Counted from the stretch's first letter, positions 37,688 to 46,651 are shown. The stretch: DNA of 64,000 bases from Bartonella sp. HY328 (GCF_025449335.1 NZ_CP104884.1:219365-283364); one strand, 5' to 3'. Program-made: numbers and translations. The notes: generated from the sequence alone by a model not told the origin.

Positions 37688-38698
37688 ATGATTACGCGTC
37701 GTAAATTATTACAAGTTGGTGCTTTATCGGCAGGCATGTTGGCGGCGCCCCATATTGCCCGCGCCCAAAGAGCTGAATATTCTTATAAATATGCCAATAA
37801 TTTGCCCCTTTCCCACCCAATGAATGTAAGGGCAATGGAAGCGGCAGAACGGTTAAAACAAGAAACCGATGGGCGTTTTGAATTAAAAGTTTTTCCAAGC
37901 AACCAGCTTGGATCGGATACGGATATGTTAAGTCAGGTTCGCTCTGGCGGCATTGAATTTTTTACCATGTCGGGGATTATTTTATCAACGCTGGTACCAG
38001 TTGCTGCGATTAATTGCCTTGGCTTTCTTTTCCCCGATTATCCAACCGTTTGGAAAGCGATGGATGGTGATCTTGGTGCCTATATTCGCCAAGCCATTAT
38101 GAAAGCCAATTTGATGCCAATGGATAAGGTTTGGGATAATGGTTTTCGCCATACGACAACGTCAACCATACCAATCAACAAGCCTGAAGATTTTAAAGGC
38201 ATGAAGATACGCATTCCAGTGAGCCCAAGCTTTACGTCATTATTCAAGGCACTTGGCGCCGCACCCGTTGGTATGAATTTTGCCGAGGTCTATTCTGCTT
38301 TGCAAACCAAAGTGATTGATGCGCATGAAAATCCGTTGCCGGTTATTTCAACTGCAAAGCTTTATGAAGTTCAAAAATATTTATCATTAACTACCCATAG
38401 CTGGGATGGCTATTGGTATTTAGCCAATAGTCGTGCTTGGCGAGCATTACCTGATGATTTGAAAGAAGTTGTTGCCAAAAACATCAATCAGGCCGGTTTA
38501 GATATGCGAAATGACGTGCAATCCATGACCACCCATCTTGCCAAGGATCTTGAAGACAAAGGCATGATTGTGAACAGCGTTGATACAAAGCTTTTCCGTG
38601 ATGCCATTCGCCAAACTGATTTCTATTCCTATTGGAAAGGTCAATATGGAGAAGAAGCTTGGTCCTTGTTAGAACAATATACCGGCAAGTTGGTTTAA
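37688..38698 (+). CDS. TRAP transporter substrate-binding protein (DctP family), Tat signal
   Basis: 336 residues from ATG 37688, chosen because AAGGGAG lies six bases upstream and because MITRRKLLQVGALSAG then forms a proper twin-arginine signal, cleaved after ARA (about 26). An upstream ATG at 37670 is less likely. The mature part follows DctP: YANNLPLSHPMNVRAMEAAERL, FKGMKIRIPVSPSF with the ligand-contacting Arg, and EVYSALQTKVIDAHENP. It delivers substrate to the fused permease. Confidence 0.94.
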   Translation: MITRRKLLQVGALSAGMLAAPHIARAQRAEYSYKYANNLPLSHPMNVRAMEAAERLKQETDGRFELKVFPSNQLGSDTDMLSQVRSGGIEFFTMSGIILSTLVPVAAINCLGFLFPDYPTVWKAMDGDLGAYIRQAIMKANLMPMDKVWDNGFRHTTTSTIPINKPEDFKGMKIRIPVSPSFTSLFKALGAAPVGMNFAEVYSALQTKVIDAHENPLPVISTAKLYEVQKYLSLTTHSWDGYWYLANSRAWRALPDDLKEVVAKNINQAGLDMRNDVQSMTTHLAKDLEDKGMIVNSVDTKLFRDAIRQTDFYSYWKGQYGEEAWSLLEQYTGKLV

Positions 38699-38715
38699 GG
38701 CCGTTTACGCTTTTT

Positions 38716-38746
38716 AAAAATGCGGTGATTTTATCGCCGCATTTTT
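38716..38746 (+). terminator. Terminator of the TRAP operon
   Basis: AAAAATGCGGTGAT pairs with ATCGCCGCATTTTT (one G-T pair) around a three-base loop, with its own T run. It lies 18 bases after the binding-protein stop. A second hairpin, GCGGCC/GGCCGC, follows at 38829-38848 in front of the IclR gene and may be part of its control region. Confidence 0.85.
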
Positions 38747-38895
38747 GACCCTTATAAAAGTCGTTAAAATGCTTTTGCTAAAAATTATATTTTGCAGCGT
38801 CCCTTGCAAAAGGGCGAGACGATAGTTTGCGGCCATTTAAAAGGCCGCGTTAAGCGGTTGTTTTATTATAGATAACCAAATGGAAAGCATTGAAA

Positions 38896-39750
38896 ATGGA
38901 AAACAGTGCAAAAAAAGACGGTACCCAAAGCATAGAACGTGCCTTGCAAGTTATGCAATTGGTGGCTAGTGCTGGACAAGATGGTATCAGGCTTACCGAT
39001 ATTATCAAGGAAGCGGATTTGCATAAGCCGACAGTGCGCCGGCTGCTTATTGCGCTTATCCGTTCTGGCATGGTTGAGCAAGATAGCGGCAATAAGCGGT
39101 ATTTTATTGGCCCGGAAGCCTTTTTGCTGGGGCTTGCTGCCGGTTCACGCTTTAGTCTTCATCAATTGTCGATTGGCAGCTTGATGCGGCTTGCAAAGGC
39201 GAGCGGTGATAGCGTATTTGTCTCAGTCCGCCGCAATAATTTTTCAGTTTGTCTCCATTGCGAGGAGGGGGCTTTTCCCATTCGCACACAGGTTTTAAAA
39301 CCCGGTGATCGTCATCCTCTTGGCATTGGGGCAGGTAGTCTTGCGATGCTTTCTGCCCTTGGTGATGATGATATTGCGGCAATTATTGACCAAAATCAGG
39401 CCATATTACGCGATTCATATCCAAATTATAGCAATGAAATTATTTGGCGCGGTGTCGAAGAAACACGAAAAAATGGCTATGCCTTTAATCCTGGTATTTT
39501 AATGCCCGGTTCGTGGGGGATGGGGCTTGCTGTTAACGATGCGCAAGACCAACCCCTTGGTGCTATTTCAATTGCTGCTATTGAAAATCGCCTTGATGAT
39601 GCGCGAAGGGCAGAGCTTTTACCGCTTTTGCGTGAAGAAGTGGCCATTATTACTGCGGCTCTACGTTCGCAGCGTCATCTTAAAAGTCATAAAAAACTGC
39701 AAGATCAAGATCAAATTCAGCCATTCATCAATCATAGAAAGGTTTCCTAA
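38896..39750 (+). CDS. IclR-family transcriptional regulator
   Basis: 284 residues from ATG 38896 (GGAAAG eight bases upstream; a TTG two codons earlier is too close). Winged helix at about 12-70 (SIERALQVMQLVASAG, then LHKPTVRRLLIALIRSGMVEQ) and the IclR effector domain at 85-260. The C-terminus has an unusual polar extension (SHKKLQDQDQIQPF). IclR proteins control catabolism of organic acids and aromatics. It overlaps the thiolase gene by one base (TAATG), so regulator and enzymes form one unit and it probably also controls the TRAP operon. Confidence 0.93.
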   Translation: MENSAKKDGTQSIERALQVMQLVASAGQDGIRLTDIIKEADLHKPTVRRLLIALIRSGMVEQDSGNKRYFIGPEAFLLGLAAGSRFSLHQLSIGSLMRLAKASGDSVFVSVRRNNFSVCLHCEEGAFPIRTQVLKPGDRHPLGIGAGSLAMLSALGDDDIAAIIDQNQAILRDSYPNYSNEIIWRGVEETRKNGYAFNPGILMPGSWGMGLAVNDAQDQPLGAISIAAIENRLDDARRAELLPLLREEVAIITAALRSQRHLKSHKKLQDQDQIQPFINHRKVS

Positions 39751-40919
39751 TGACCAAAGCTTGTATCATTGGTTATCATCATAGTCCCTTTGGAAAGTTG
39801 GAAGACCCCGACACCGAAAGCCTCATGGCAAGGGTTTCTGGTGCGGCATTACAGCATGCCGGTGTTGAGCCACAAGAGGTAGATGGCATTTATGTCGGGG
39901 TTATGAATTCAGGCTTTTCCAAACAAGATTTTCAAGCCGGCCTTGTTGCACTTGCCGATGAACGCCTTAGCTATACGCCAGCGACAAGGATGGAAAATGC
40001 CTGCGCTACAGGGTCGGCAGCTTTGCATAGTGCTCTTGATTTTATTGAATCTGGCCGTGGGCGGATTGCACTTGTGGTGGGCGCTGAAAAAATGACAGCA
40101 AAGCCAACAGCGGAAGTTGGCGATATATTGCTTAATGCCTGCTACCGCAAGGAAGAAGCTGATATTGCAGGTGGTTTTGCTGGCGTTTTTGGCACAATTG
40201 CGCAAAACTATTTCCAGCGTTATGGCAACCGATCAGAAGAACTAGCTCTGATAGCTGCTAAAAACCATGCCAATGGTGTTAGCAATCCATTTGCCCAAAT
40301 GCGTAAAGATTTAGGCTTTGAATTTTGCAATACTGTATCAGATAAAAATCCGCTGGTTGCTGGCCCTTTACGCCGTACTGATTGCTCGCTTATTTCTGAT
40401 GGTGCTTGCGCCATTATCCTTGCTGATGCGGACACAGCCCGCAGTATGCAGCGTGCTATTCGTTTTCGCGCACGCAGCCACCGCAATGATATTATGCCGC
40501 TATCAAGGCGTGATCCAATTGCCTTTGAAGGCGCTCGCAAGGCTTGGCATGATGCGCTTGCCACCGCCAATATGAGCCTTGATGACCTACAATTGGTTGA
40601 AACCCATGATTGCTTCACCATTGCCGAGCTTATTGAATATGAAGCTATGGGGCTTGCAAAACCGGGCGAGGGCTACAAGGTGGTGCGCGAGGGCATTGCT
40701 CGTAAAGATGGCCGCCTACCGATTAATCCCTCCGGTGGCTTAAAGTCCAAAGGCCATCCTGTCGGAGCAACAGGGGTTTCAATGCATATTCTTGGCGCAA
40801 TGCAATTGCTGGGTGAAGCGGGTAATATGCAAATTGCCAATACCAATGCGGCTGGCATTTTTAATATGGGCGGCGTCGCCGTTGCCAATTATGTTTCAAT
40901 TCTTGAGAGGTTAAAATGA
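39750..40919 (+). CDS. Thiolase-family protein (SCP-x type acyl-CoA thiolase)
   Basis: 389 residues. The nucleophile is Cys85 in MENACATGSAA; His286 in HDCFT and His336 in KGHPVGATG complete the active site. The C-terminal end (NMGGVAVANYVSIL) is of the SCP-x/lipid-transfer thiolase subgroup rather than classic acetoacetyl-CoA thiolase. It should cleave a 3-ketoacyl-CoA. Many members of this subgroup need a small DUF35 zinc-ribbon partner; none is adjacent. It overlaps the ligase gene by four bases. Confidence 0.9.
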   Translation: MTKACIIGYHHSPFGKLEDPDTESLMARVSGAALQHAGVEPQEVDGIYVGVMNSGFSKQDFQAGLVALADERLSYTPATRMENACATGSAALHSALDFIESGRGRIALVVGAEKMTAKPTAEVGDILLNACYRKEEADIAGGFAGVFGTIAQNYFQRYGNRSEELALIAAKNHANGVSNPFAQMRKDLGFEFCNTVSDKNPLVAGPLRRTDCSLISDGACAIILADADTARSMQRAIRFRARSHRNDIMPLSRRDPIAFEGARKAWHDALATANMSLDDLQLVETHDCFTIAELIEYEAMGLAKPGEGYKVVREGIARKDGRLPINPSGGLKSKGHPVGATGVSMHILGAMQLLGEAGNMQIANTNAAGIFNMGGVAVANYVSILERLK

Positions 40920-42517
40920 GCACATTTGCACCAAAGGGCGGCGTTATACCCTGCAGCAAACGCGTTATGAATCTTTCGCATTTTTTGGCACAAGCAGCAA
41001 GGCGCTTTGCTAGTGATATTGGTTTTGTTCATGGTGAGCAAATTTTGTGCTGGCAAGAGATTAATGCGCGGGTTGATGCTATGGCCGTCGCGCTTAGTAA
41101 ATTAGGGATCAGCAAGGGTGATCGCATTGTCGTGCAATCGCAAAATTGTTTGCAAATGTTTGAAACAATGTTTGTTTGCTTTCGCCTTGGTGCGGTTTGG
41201 GTGCCAACAAATTTTCGGCAAACCGCCGATGAAGTGGCCTATCTTGTGGAGGCGAGTGGCGCTAAGGCAATGATTTGCAATAGCGATTTTCCAGATCACG
41301 TCATTGCGGCAAAGGCGGCGACACCGAGCCTTGATATTATTATTGAGATCGGCGAGGGGCATTTTGCTCCGTCTTATGATCGGCTGGTTGCACAATATTT
41401 GGGTGAAAAATTTCTGCCCTGCGATGTCGAGCATGATGATCCTTGTTGGTTTTTCTTCACCTCGGGTACGACAGGGCGGCCAAAGGCCGCTGTGCTTACC
41501 CATGGTCAAATGGGCTTTGTGGTCACCAATCATCTTTGTGATTTAATGCCTGCAACAACAAATCATGATGCTTCACTTGTGGTGGCGCCTTTGTCGCATG
41601 GCGCAGGAATACATCAACTTGTCAATACGGCGCGCGCGGTAAAAACTATTCTACCGTGTAGTGAAAGATTTGATGCCAATGAAATTTGGCAATTGGTGCA
41701 AAAATGGCAAGTGAGCAATATTTTTACAGTGCCAACCATTACCAAAATGATGGCTGAAGCACCAAGCTTAGATCATTATGATCATTCTTCCCTGCGCTAT
41801 GTGATTTATGCCGGTGCGCCAATGTATCGTGAAGATCAAAAATTTGCCTTGCGCAAATTGGGTAAAGTCTTAGTGCAATATTTTGGCCTTGGTGAAGTGA
41901 CTGGCAATATTACTGTTTTACCGCCTGCTTTGCATGACGTTGAAGATGGTGACCATGTTAAAATTGGCACTTGCGGCATTGAGCGCACCGCGATGCAGGT
42001 GCAAGTACAAGATGATAATGGCAAGGAATTAGCGCCTTTTGAAACCGGTGAGATTTGTGTTTGCGGCCTCGCCGTTTTTGCTGGCTATTATAATAATGAT
42101 GATGCCAATGCTAAAGCATTTCGCCATGGCTGGTTTCGCACTGGTGATCTTGGCCATATGGATGAACAAGGCTTTCTTTATATCACGGGACGAGCGTCCG
42201 ATATGTATATTTCGGGAGGTTCCAACGTATATCCGCGTGAGATTGAAGAAAAATTATTAACCCATCCCGATATTGATGAAGTAGCGATTTTAGGTATTCC
42301 TGATGCCAAATGGGGCGAAGTTGGTATTGCAATTTGTGTCGCGCATAAGGGATGCATTATTGATGAAAGCGCAATTATCAGCTTTTTAGAACCAAAAATC
42401 GCACGCTATAAATTACCAAAAAAAGTGCTGTTTTGGGAAAGTTTGCCAAAATCAGCTTATGGCAAAATTACCAAAAAAATGGTGCGCGAAGTGTTGGAGC
42501 AGCGCGGCGAAATATAA
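40916..42517 (+). CDS. Acyl-CoA synthetase (AMP-forming)
   Basis: 533 residues of the ANL superfamily. P-loop TSGTTGRPK at 182-190, YFGLGEVTG near 320, GWFRTGDLGHMDEQGFLYITGR (about 405-426) with the conserved Asp, and the C-terminal LPKSAYGKITKK with the adenylation Lys near 521. It activates a carboxylic acid to its CoA thioester in the cytoplasm, using ATP. The position between TRAP transporter and thiolase makes the imported acid the likely substrate. Chain length cannot be read reliably. Confidence 0.93.
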   Translation: MSTFAPKGGVIPCSKRVMNLSHFLAQAARRFASDIGFVHGEQILCWQEINARVDAMAVALSKLGISKGDRIVVQSQNCLQMFETMFVCFRLGAVWVPTNFRQTADEVAYLVEASGAKAMICNSDFPDHVIAAKAATPSLDIIIEIGEGHFAPSYDRLVAQYLGEKFLPCDVEHDDPCWFFFTSGTTGRPKAAVLTHGQMGFVVTNHLCDLMPATTNHDASLVVAPLSHGAGIHQLVNTARAVKTILPCSERFDANEIWQLVQKWQVSNIFTVPTITKMMAEAPSLDHYDHSSLRYVIYAGAPMYREDQKFALRKLGKVLVQYFGLGEVTGNITVLPPALHDVEDGDHVKIGTCGIERTAMQVQVQDDNGKELAPFETGEICVCGLAVFAGYYNNDDANAKAFRHGWFRTGDLGHMDEQGFLYITGRASDMYISGGSNVYPREIEEKLLTHPDIDEVAILGIPDAKWGEVGIAICVAHKGCIIDESAIISFLEPKIARYKLPKKVLFWESLPKSAYGKITKKMVREVLEQRGEI

Positions 42518-42556
42518 TGCATTACAAAATAACCAAGAAAATAAGAAAGGGACAAA

Positions 42557-43327
42557 ATGTCTGATAAGGGAACAATTATTGTAACGGGTGGGGCGGCTGG
42601 TATTGGCTTTGCGATTTGTGAGCAATTGCTCGCGCAGGATTGGACGATTATTGCGGCCGATATTAATGAAAATGCAATTGAAGCGGCAAGGCAAGCTTTT
42701 GAGACAAAATTTGGTGAAAAGGCAAAGCAAATTCGCTTTGAACGATTAAATGTTGCCGATGAAAACAACATGGTGCAACAAGTCGCTTTATGGGCGGCAA
42801 GCGCGTCGCCTCTGCGTGGTCTCGTCAATTCGGCGGGGATTGGCGCCGATATTCCTGCGCTTGAAACAGGTGTTGAAAAATTCCGGCAAATTCTTGACAT
42901 TAATCTCATCGGCTCGTTTGTTATGAGCCGCGAGGTTGCGAAAGTTATGCAAAAAACGGGTGGTGGTTCTATCGTTAATATTGCTTCAGTGTCGGGTATT
43001 ACCGGTAATCTTGGTCGCACCGCCTATGGCGCTTCAAAAGGCGCGGTTATCCAAATGTCACGTATTTTGGCGGTAGAATTTGCCCCCTTTAAAATCCGCG
43101 TTAATAGCGTGTCGCCTGGGCCAATAGAAACAGCAATGGCTAAAATGATGCATACAGATGAAGCACGCAAAAGTTGGACTGATCGGGTGTTGCTCCATCG
43201 CTATGCCGAACCTTATGAAGTGGCAGGTGCTGTTACATTTTTGCTTGATGAGGAAAAGTCGAGCTATATTACGGGACAAAATCTTGCTGTTGATGGCGGT
43301 TTTACCATTGGTGGTATTATTGACTAG
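42557..43327 (+). CDS. Short-chain dehydrogenase/reductase
   Basis: 256 residues, classical SDR. NAD(P)-binding TGGAAGIG at 10-17, NSAG at 91-94, catalytic Ser144, Tyr157 and Lys161 (YGASK), and the C-terminal ITGQNLAVDGGF. In this cluster it most likely oxidises a 3-hydroxyacyl-CoA to the 3-ketoacyl-CoA used by the thiolase. The residue after strand 2 is Asp35 (AADIN), which usually means NAD rather than NADP, in agreement with a catabolic role. AAAGGG lies 10 bases before the start. Confidence 0.92.
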   Translation: MSDKGTIIVTGGAAGIGFAICEQLLAQDWTIIAADINENAIEAARQAFETKFGEKAKQIRFERLNVADENNMVQQVALWAASASPLRGLVNSAGIGADIPALETGVEKFRQILDINLIGSFVMSREVAKVMQKTGGGSIVNIASVSGITGNLGRTAYGASKGAVIQMSRILAVEFAPFKIRVNSVSPGPIETAMAKMMHTDEARKSWTDRVLLHRYAEPYEVAGAVTFLLDEEKSSYITGQNLAVDGGFTIGGIID

Positions 43328-43353
43328 GGCTTGAACATTTTGCAAAATGATGT

Positions 43354-43392
43354 GGCGGTTTTGTCCTTGTAAAAAGCCAAAACCGCCTTTTT
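43354..43392 (+). terminator. Terminator of the IclR-thiolase-ligase-SDR operon
   Basis: GGCGGTTTTG and CAAAACCGCC form a 10-base stem around a 14-base loop, followed by TTTTT. It lies 27 bases after the SDR stop and before the convergent Lrp-type gene, so it may serve both. Confidence 0.88.
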
Positions 43393-43414
43393 ATGTTACA
43401 AACATGCGCTAGGC

Positions 43415-43936
43415 TTATGATCCTAATGGCCATTCAACCGGGTCAATCGAATGGTTTTGTTTTAATGCCCGCAAAGCGAAAGTCGAACGTGATTGACGAA
43501 CGCCGCCAATGCCATAAAGCTTTTCGCGTAAAAATACTTCAAAATGTTCAGTACCCGATACCACAGCTTTGACAAGATAATCATATTCGCCAGCAACAAG
43601 ATAGGCTTCCAAAACCTCTGGTATTCTTGCCAAATGGTCACCAAAGCGTTCAAGAATGGTTTCATCATGACGATCAAGCGTAATTTCAATAAAAACAAGG
43701 TCCTTCATGCCGATGGATTTTGGATCAATCATCGCGCTATAACCACTAATAACCTCCATCGTTTCAAGACGCTTTACCCGTGACCAACAAGGCGATTGTG
43801 ACAGGCCAACCTTTTGTGCAAGCTCGGCCATGGAGATGCGGCCATTAAGCCGCAAGGCCGATAATATTTTTTTGTCCATAAAATCAATTTTAGGATCCAA
43901 CTTATCTTTGTTGGCGACAGATTTTTTGTTCTTCAT
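43415..43936 (-). CDS. Lrp/AsnC-family transcriptional regulator
   Basis: 173 residues. Helix-turn-helix at about 22-70 (DKKILSALRLNGRISMAELAQKVGLSQSPCWSRVKRLE) and the RAM/ligand domain at about 85-160 (FIEITLDRHDETILERF, then YDYLVKAVV). The protein has a ~20-residue Lys-rich N-terminal extension. It is divergent from the DUF296 pair with 189 bases between, the classic arrangement for a local regulator controlling its neighbour. Confidence 0.94.
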   Translation of the reverse strand: MKNKKSVANKDKLDPKIDFMDKKILSALRLNGRISMAELAQKVGLSQSPCWSRVKRLETMEVISGYSAMIDPKSIGMKDLVFIEITLDRHDETILERFGDHLARIPEVLEAYLVAGEYDYLVKAVVSGTEHFEVFLREKLYGIGGVRQSRSTFALRALKQNHSIDPVEWPLGS

Positions 43937-44125
43937 AATGGCAAGTTCCCCTAAAAATGTTCTGCTTACTTGCGTTTACACCCCATAAATAAGCAAGATT
44001 TTCTTTTAAAATACAACTATATTCAAATCATGCCAAATAATAAAAACCGGTTTAGCCGCGAATAAAATGGGCATTAAGTCTTTGATCGACAATACTGTGT
44101 TCACAACTTTTGGAGGAGGGTTTCA

Positions 44126-44668
44126 GTGAAGGCAATTATTACATCGCAATTTCCCCGTCCGCGCACTTTACGCCATAAAGGTGCATTTGATCCCGTTCGC
44201 ATAAAAAGCGCTCATGCAACGTCCTCACGCCATATAAGACTAAGTTTGCAACCGGAAAAATCACTTTATCAAGGCTTGGTAGAACCCCTTGCACAACTTG
44301 GTATTAAATCGGTGTCAACCACCATATTGGGCGGTTATTTTTTAAAACTAGATTATTGTGTTGCCCCACCTGATCCAAGCAAACAAGCAGTTATTGCCTA
44401 TACAAAACCAATACATGCGGGTGAAGCCTATATGGTATTTGGCAATGCAACCCTTGGATTTGGTCTTGATGATAAACCACTTGTTCATTGTCATGCTTCA
44501 TTGCGCACGCAATCGGGCGATGTGAAAGGTGGCCATATATTGACGGAAACCTCCATTGTCGGGCCGTTTCCTATTTCAGTATTGGTGACATCTTTTGAAG
44601 GATTTGAACTGCGGCAAGCTTTCGACCCAGAAACCAATATTGCGCTATTGCAGCCCTATACTGCTTGA
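44126..44668 (+). CDS. DUF296/PPC-domain protein, His-containing copy
   Basis: 180 residues from GTG 44126 with a very strong GGAGGAGGG upstream. Residues 45-175 form the plants-and-prokaryotes-conserved (PPC, DUF296) fold. It keeps the three conserved His, H121 and H123 (VHCHASL) and H137 (VKGGHIL), thought to bind metal. A FDPETN motif follows. Prokaryotic functions are mostly unknown. It is coupled to a second PPC gene downstream and lies next to the CoA-dependent catabolic operon, so an enzymatic role on a related intermediate is possible. Confidence 0.8.
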   Translation: MKAIITSQFPRPRTLRHKGAFDPVRIKSAHATSSRHIRLSLQPEKSLYQGLVEPLAQLGIKSVSTTILGGYFLKLDYCVAPPDPSKQAVIAYTKPIHAGEAYMVFGNATLGFGLDDKPLVHCHASLRTQSGDVKGGHILTETSIVGPFPISVLVTSFEGFELRQAFDPETNIALLQPYTA

Positions 44669-44688
44669 ACATCATAAAGGTTATGAAA

Positions 44689-45102
44689 ATGAGTGCAACT
44701 TTGATGAATGATAATATTGAACAAACCTATGTTGAAAGCGGCAAGATGGGCCGTGTCGCCTATGCACGTATTGCCCCTAATGAAGATTTGGTACAGGGCA
44801 TTGAAAAATTATGTCTTGCACAAGGTTTTCGGAATGCATTTGTGCGCGGCGCTTTGGGCAGCCTTGTTGATGCTTGCCTTGGCACGATTGATGGTAATTA
44901 CCAAAAAATATCAGGGCCAGCGGTAGAAATTGTCAGCATTGCTGGTGAAGTACGTGAACAGCCGGATAATTCGCTTCAAGCATCATTAACTGGAGTGGTT
45001 GCCGATACCGATGGAAATGTTTTTGGTGGACCGTTTATTGCTGGCTCTAACTATGTTTGTATGACCTTTGAAGTGACAATTGAGGAATGGCTGCCCGATT
45101 AA
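44689..45102 (+). CDS. DUF296/PPC-domain protein, copy lacking the His residues
   Basis: 137 residues from ATG 44689 (AAAGG eight bases upstream; ATG 44683 is too close to it). One PPC domain (IAPNEDLVQGIEKLCLAQGFRNAFVRGALGS in part). At the position of LHxH it reads SLQASLTG and at GGH it reads FGGPF, so the putative metal ligands of its partner are missing. The pair may therefore form a hetero-oligomer with one active and one structural subunit, as PPC proteins are trimers. Confidence 0.78.
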   Translation: MSATLMNDNIEQTYVESGKMGRVAYARIAPNEDLVQGIEKLCLAQGFRNAFVRGALGSLVDACLGTIDGNYQKISGPAVEIVSIAGEVREQPDNSLQASLTGVVADTDGNVFGGPFIAGSNYVCMTFEVTIEEWLPD

Positions 45103-45130
45103 TAACAGCAGCAGTATAATGATCTTGCAA

Positions 45131-45304
45131 TTATAGAGGTGTACAAACTTCTATATCAAAGCATTCCTTGCTTTTATCATCTTTGGGTCCAATGATGGCC
45201 TGAAGTAGAAAGGCAAAACTGTTTTCATTTTCGGGCCTATAGTTTGGCAAATCAAAAATGCTGGGACTATGTAATGCTTTTAATACTGCCTGCACAATAT
45301 TCAC
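45131..45304 (-). pseudogene. Truncated Imm8-like immunity protein fragment
   Basis: A 57-codon open frame, start GTG 45304 or GTG 45295 (GGGGTGA precedes the latter), ending at TAA 45131. It reads NIVQAVLKALHSPSI, then FDLPNYRPENENSFAFLL, IIGPKDDKSKE and CFDIEVCTPL. As I remember the Imm8 immunity family of about 115 residues, it has a similar N-terminal half ending in F-x-V-x-V-C-T-P-x-W-L; here the stop falls exactly where the Trp is expected and the rest is missing. Most likely the remains of an immunity gene, overlapping nothing else. No toxin gene is nearby. Confidence 0.5.
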
Positions 45305-45323
45305 CCCATTGCGATTATAAGAT

Positions 45324-45353
45324 CAAAAGGCCAAGTATTAGCTTGGCCTTTTG
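45324..45353 (-). terminator. Terminator of the pseudouridine operon
   Basis: CAAAAGGCCAAG/CTTGGCCTTTTG stem with a six-base loop, 36 bases after the nucleoside-transporter stop. T-rich on both sides, so it could end transcription from either direction. Confidence 0.8.
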
Positions 45354-45388
45354 TTTTAACTGCGTAATTAGGCTCTCGCCCGATTAAT

Positions 45389-46651
45389 TTAAACAGCTAT
45401 TGATAAGAAGAGACCGGCAATGGTCGCGCTCATCAAATTGGATAGGGTTGCAGCAAAGAGAGCGCGTAGCCCTAATTGTGCAATTAATGAAATACGCTCT
45501 GGCGCAACGGCAGAAAACGCACCAATAATAACACCAATTGAACCAAAATTGGCAAAACCACAAAGCGCAAACGACACAATGGCAATAGAGCGCGGATCGG
45601 TTAAAACTGCTGTTGCCTGCATGGTTTGTAATTCGGTATAGGCGACAAATTCATTAATAACCAATTTTTGGCCAATTAAGCTGCCAACACTACCAGCATC
45701 TGGCCAGCTAACACCCATAATATAAGCAAGCGGTGAAAAAATATAGCCAAGCAGGCCTTGAATTGTTACCCCTTCATAACCGATCCAAGGGTGGCTAGCA
45801 ATCGCGCCAACAATACCGTTTAATAAAGCAATCATCGCAACAAAGGTCATCACAACTGTTGCTACACCTGCTGCAATTTTTAAACCAGTTAAAGCACCAT
45901 TAGCCAAAGCTTCAATAATAGTCTTGGCTGGCGCTTCAGAAAATTCAAGATTATCAAATGTGACAACAGATTCTTCTGTAGCTGGGCTTAAAAGCCGTGC
46001 AAATAAAATACCACCGGGTATAGCCATTAAGGATGCTGCAAGCAAATACTTGATTGGTATGCCAACGCCGGCATAAGCAATGAGCATTGCACCGGCAATA
46101 GATGCCATACCACTTACCATAGCGGTAAATAATTCATTGCGGTTTAATTGCTTAACAAAAGGCTTAACGGCAGCAGGAATTTCATTTTGACCTAGAAAAA
46201 TAGTGGTCACCGCAATAAAAGATTCAATCTTAGAAATTTTAAGCGCTTTTTGGAATAAACCGCCTAAAACTTTGATCAGCAACCCCATAATGCGCAGATA
46301 ATACAGGATAGAAATCAATGATGTTACAAAAATAACCGCTGGCAATACGCGAAATGCAAAAATATAACCATAATTGCCAAAAGTGGCCTTCATTGGCGCA
46401 TCTTGAGCTAATCCACCAAACATGAAGACCGCACCAACATCGCTATAATCCATCACCGCTTTGATACCGCGTGCGGCAAATTCCAGAGCTCTTTGCCCAG
46501 CTGGGACATAAAGCATGATGCCACCCAGCACTACTTGAAGAAGAAATGCAGCAATAATCGTTCGGTAGCTGAGTTTTGCTTTATTATTACAAAATAAAAA
46601 GCCAATAAACAGCAAGAACATCATGCCGATAACACTGCGGATTATGTCCAT
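45389..46651 (-). CDS. psuT: NupC-family nucleoside transporter, probable pseudouridine importer
   Basis: 420 residues from ATG 46651 (GAGGG upstream); an in-frame ATG at 46687 would add 12 polar residues. Concentrative nucleoside transporter with the conserved GQNEIPAAVKPF (about 155-166), the SxxAxS/MASIAG region and CGFANFGSIG near 370. CNT proteins import nucleosides with protons or sodium. As the third gene after psuK and psuG its natural substrate is probably pseudouridine, as proposed for E. coli PsuT. Confidence 0.88.
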   Translation of the reverse strand: MDIIRSVIGMMFLLFIGFLFCNNKAKLSYRTIIAAFLLQVVLGGIMLYVPAGQRALEFAARGIKAVMDYSDVGAVFMFGGLAQDAPMKATFGNYGYIFAFRVLPAVIFVTSLISILYYLRIMGLLIKVLGGLFQKALKISKIESFIAVTTIFLGQNEIPAAVKPFVKQLNRNELFTAMVSGMASIAGAMLIAYAGVGIPIKYLLAASLMAIPGGILFARLLSPATEESVVTFDNLEFSEAPAKTIIEALANGALTGLKIAAGVATVVMTFVAMIALLNGIVGAIASHPWIGYEGVTIQGLLGYIFSPLAYIMGVSWPDAGSVGSLIGQKLVINEFVAYTELQTMQATAVLTDPRSIAIVSFALCGFANFGSIGVIIGAFSAVAPERISLIAQLGLRALFAATLSNLMSATIAGLFLSIAV

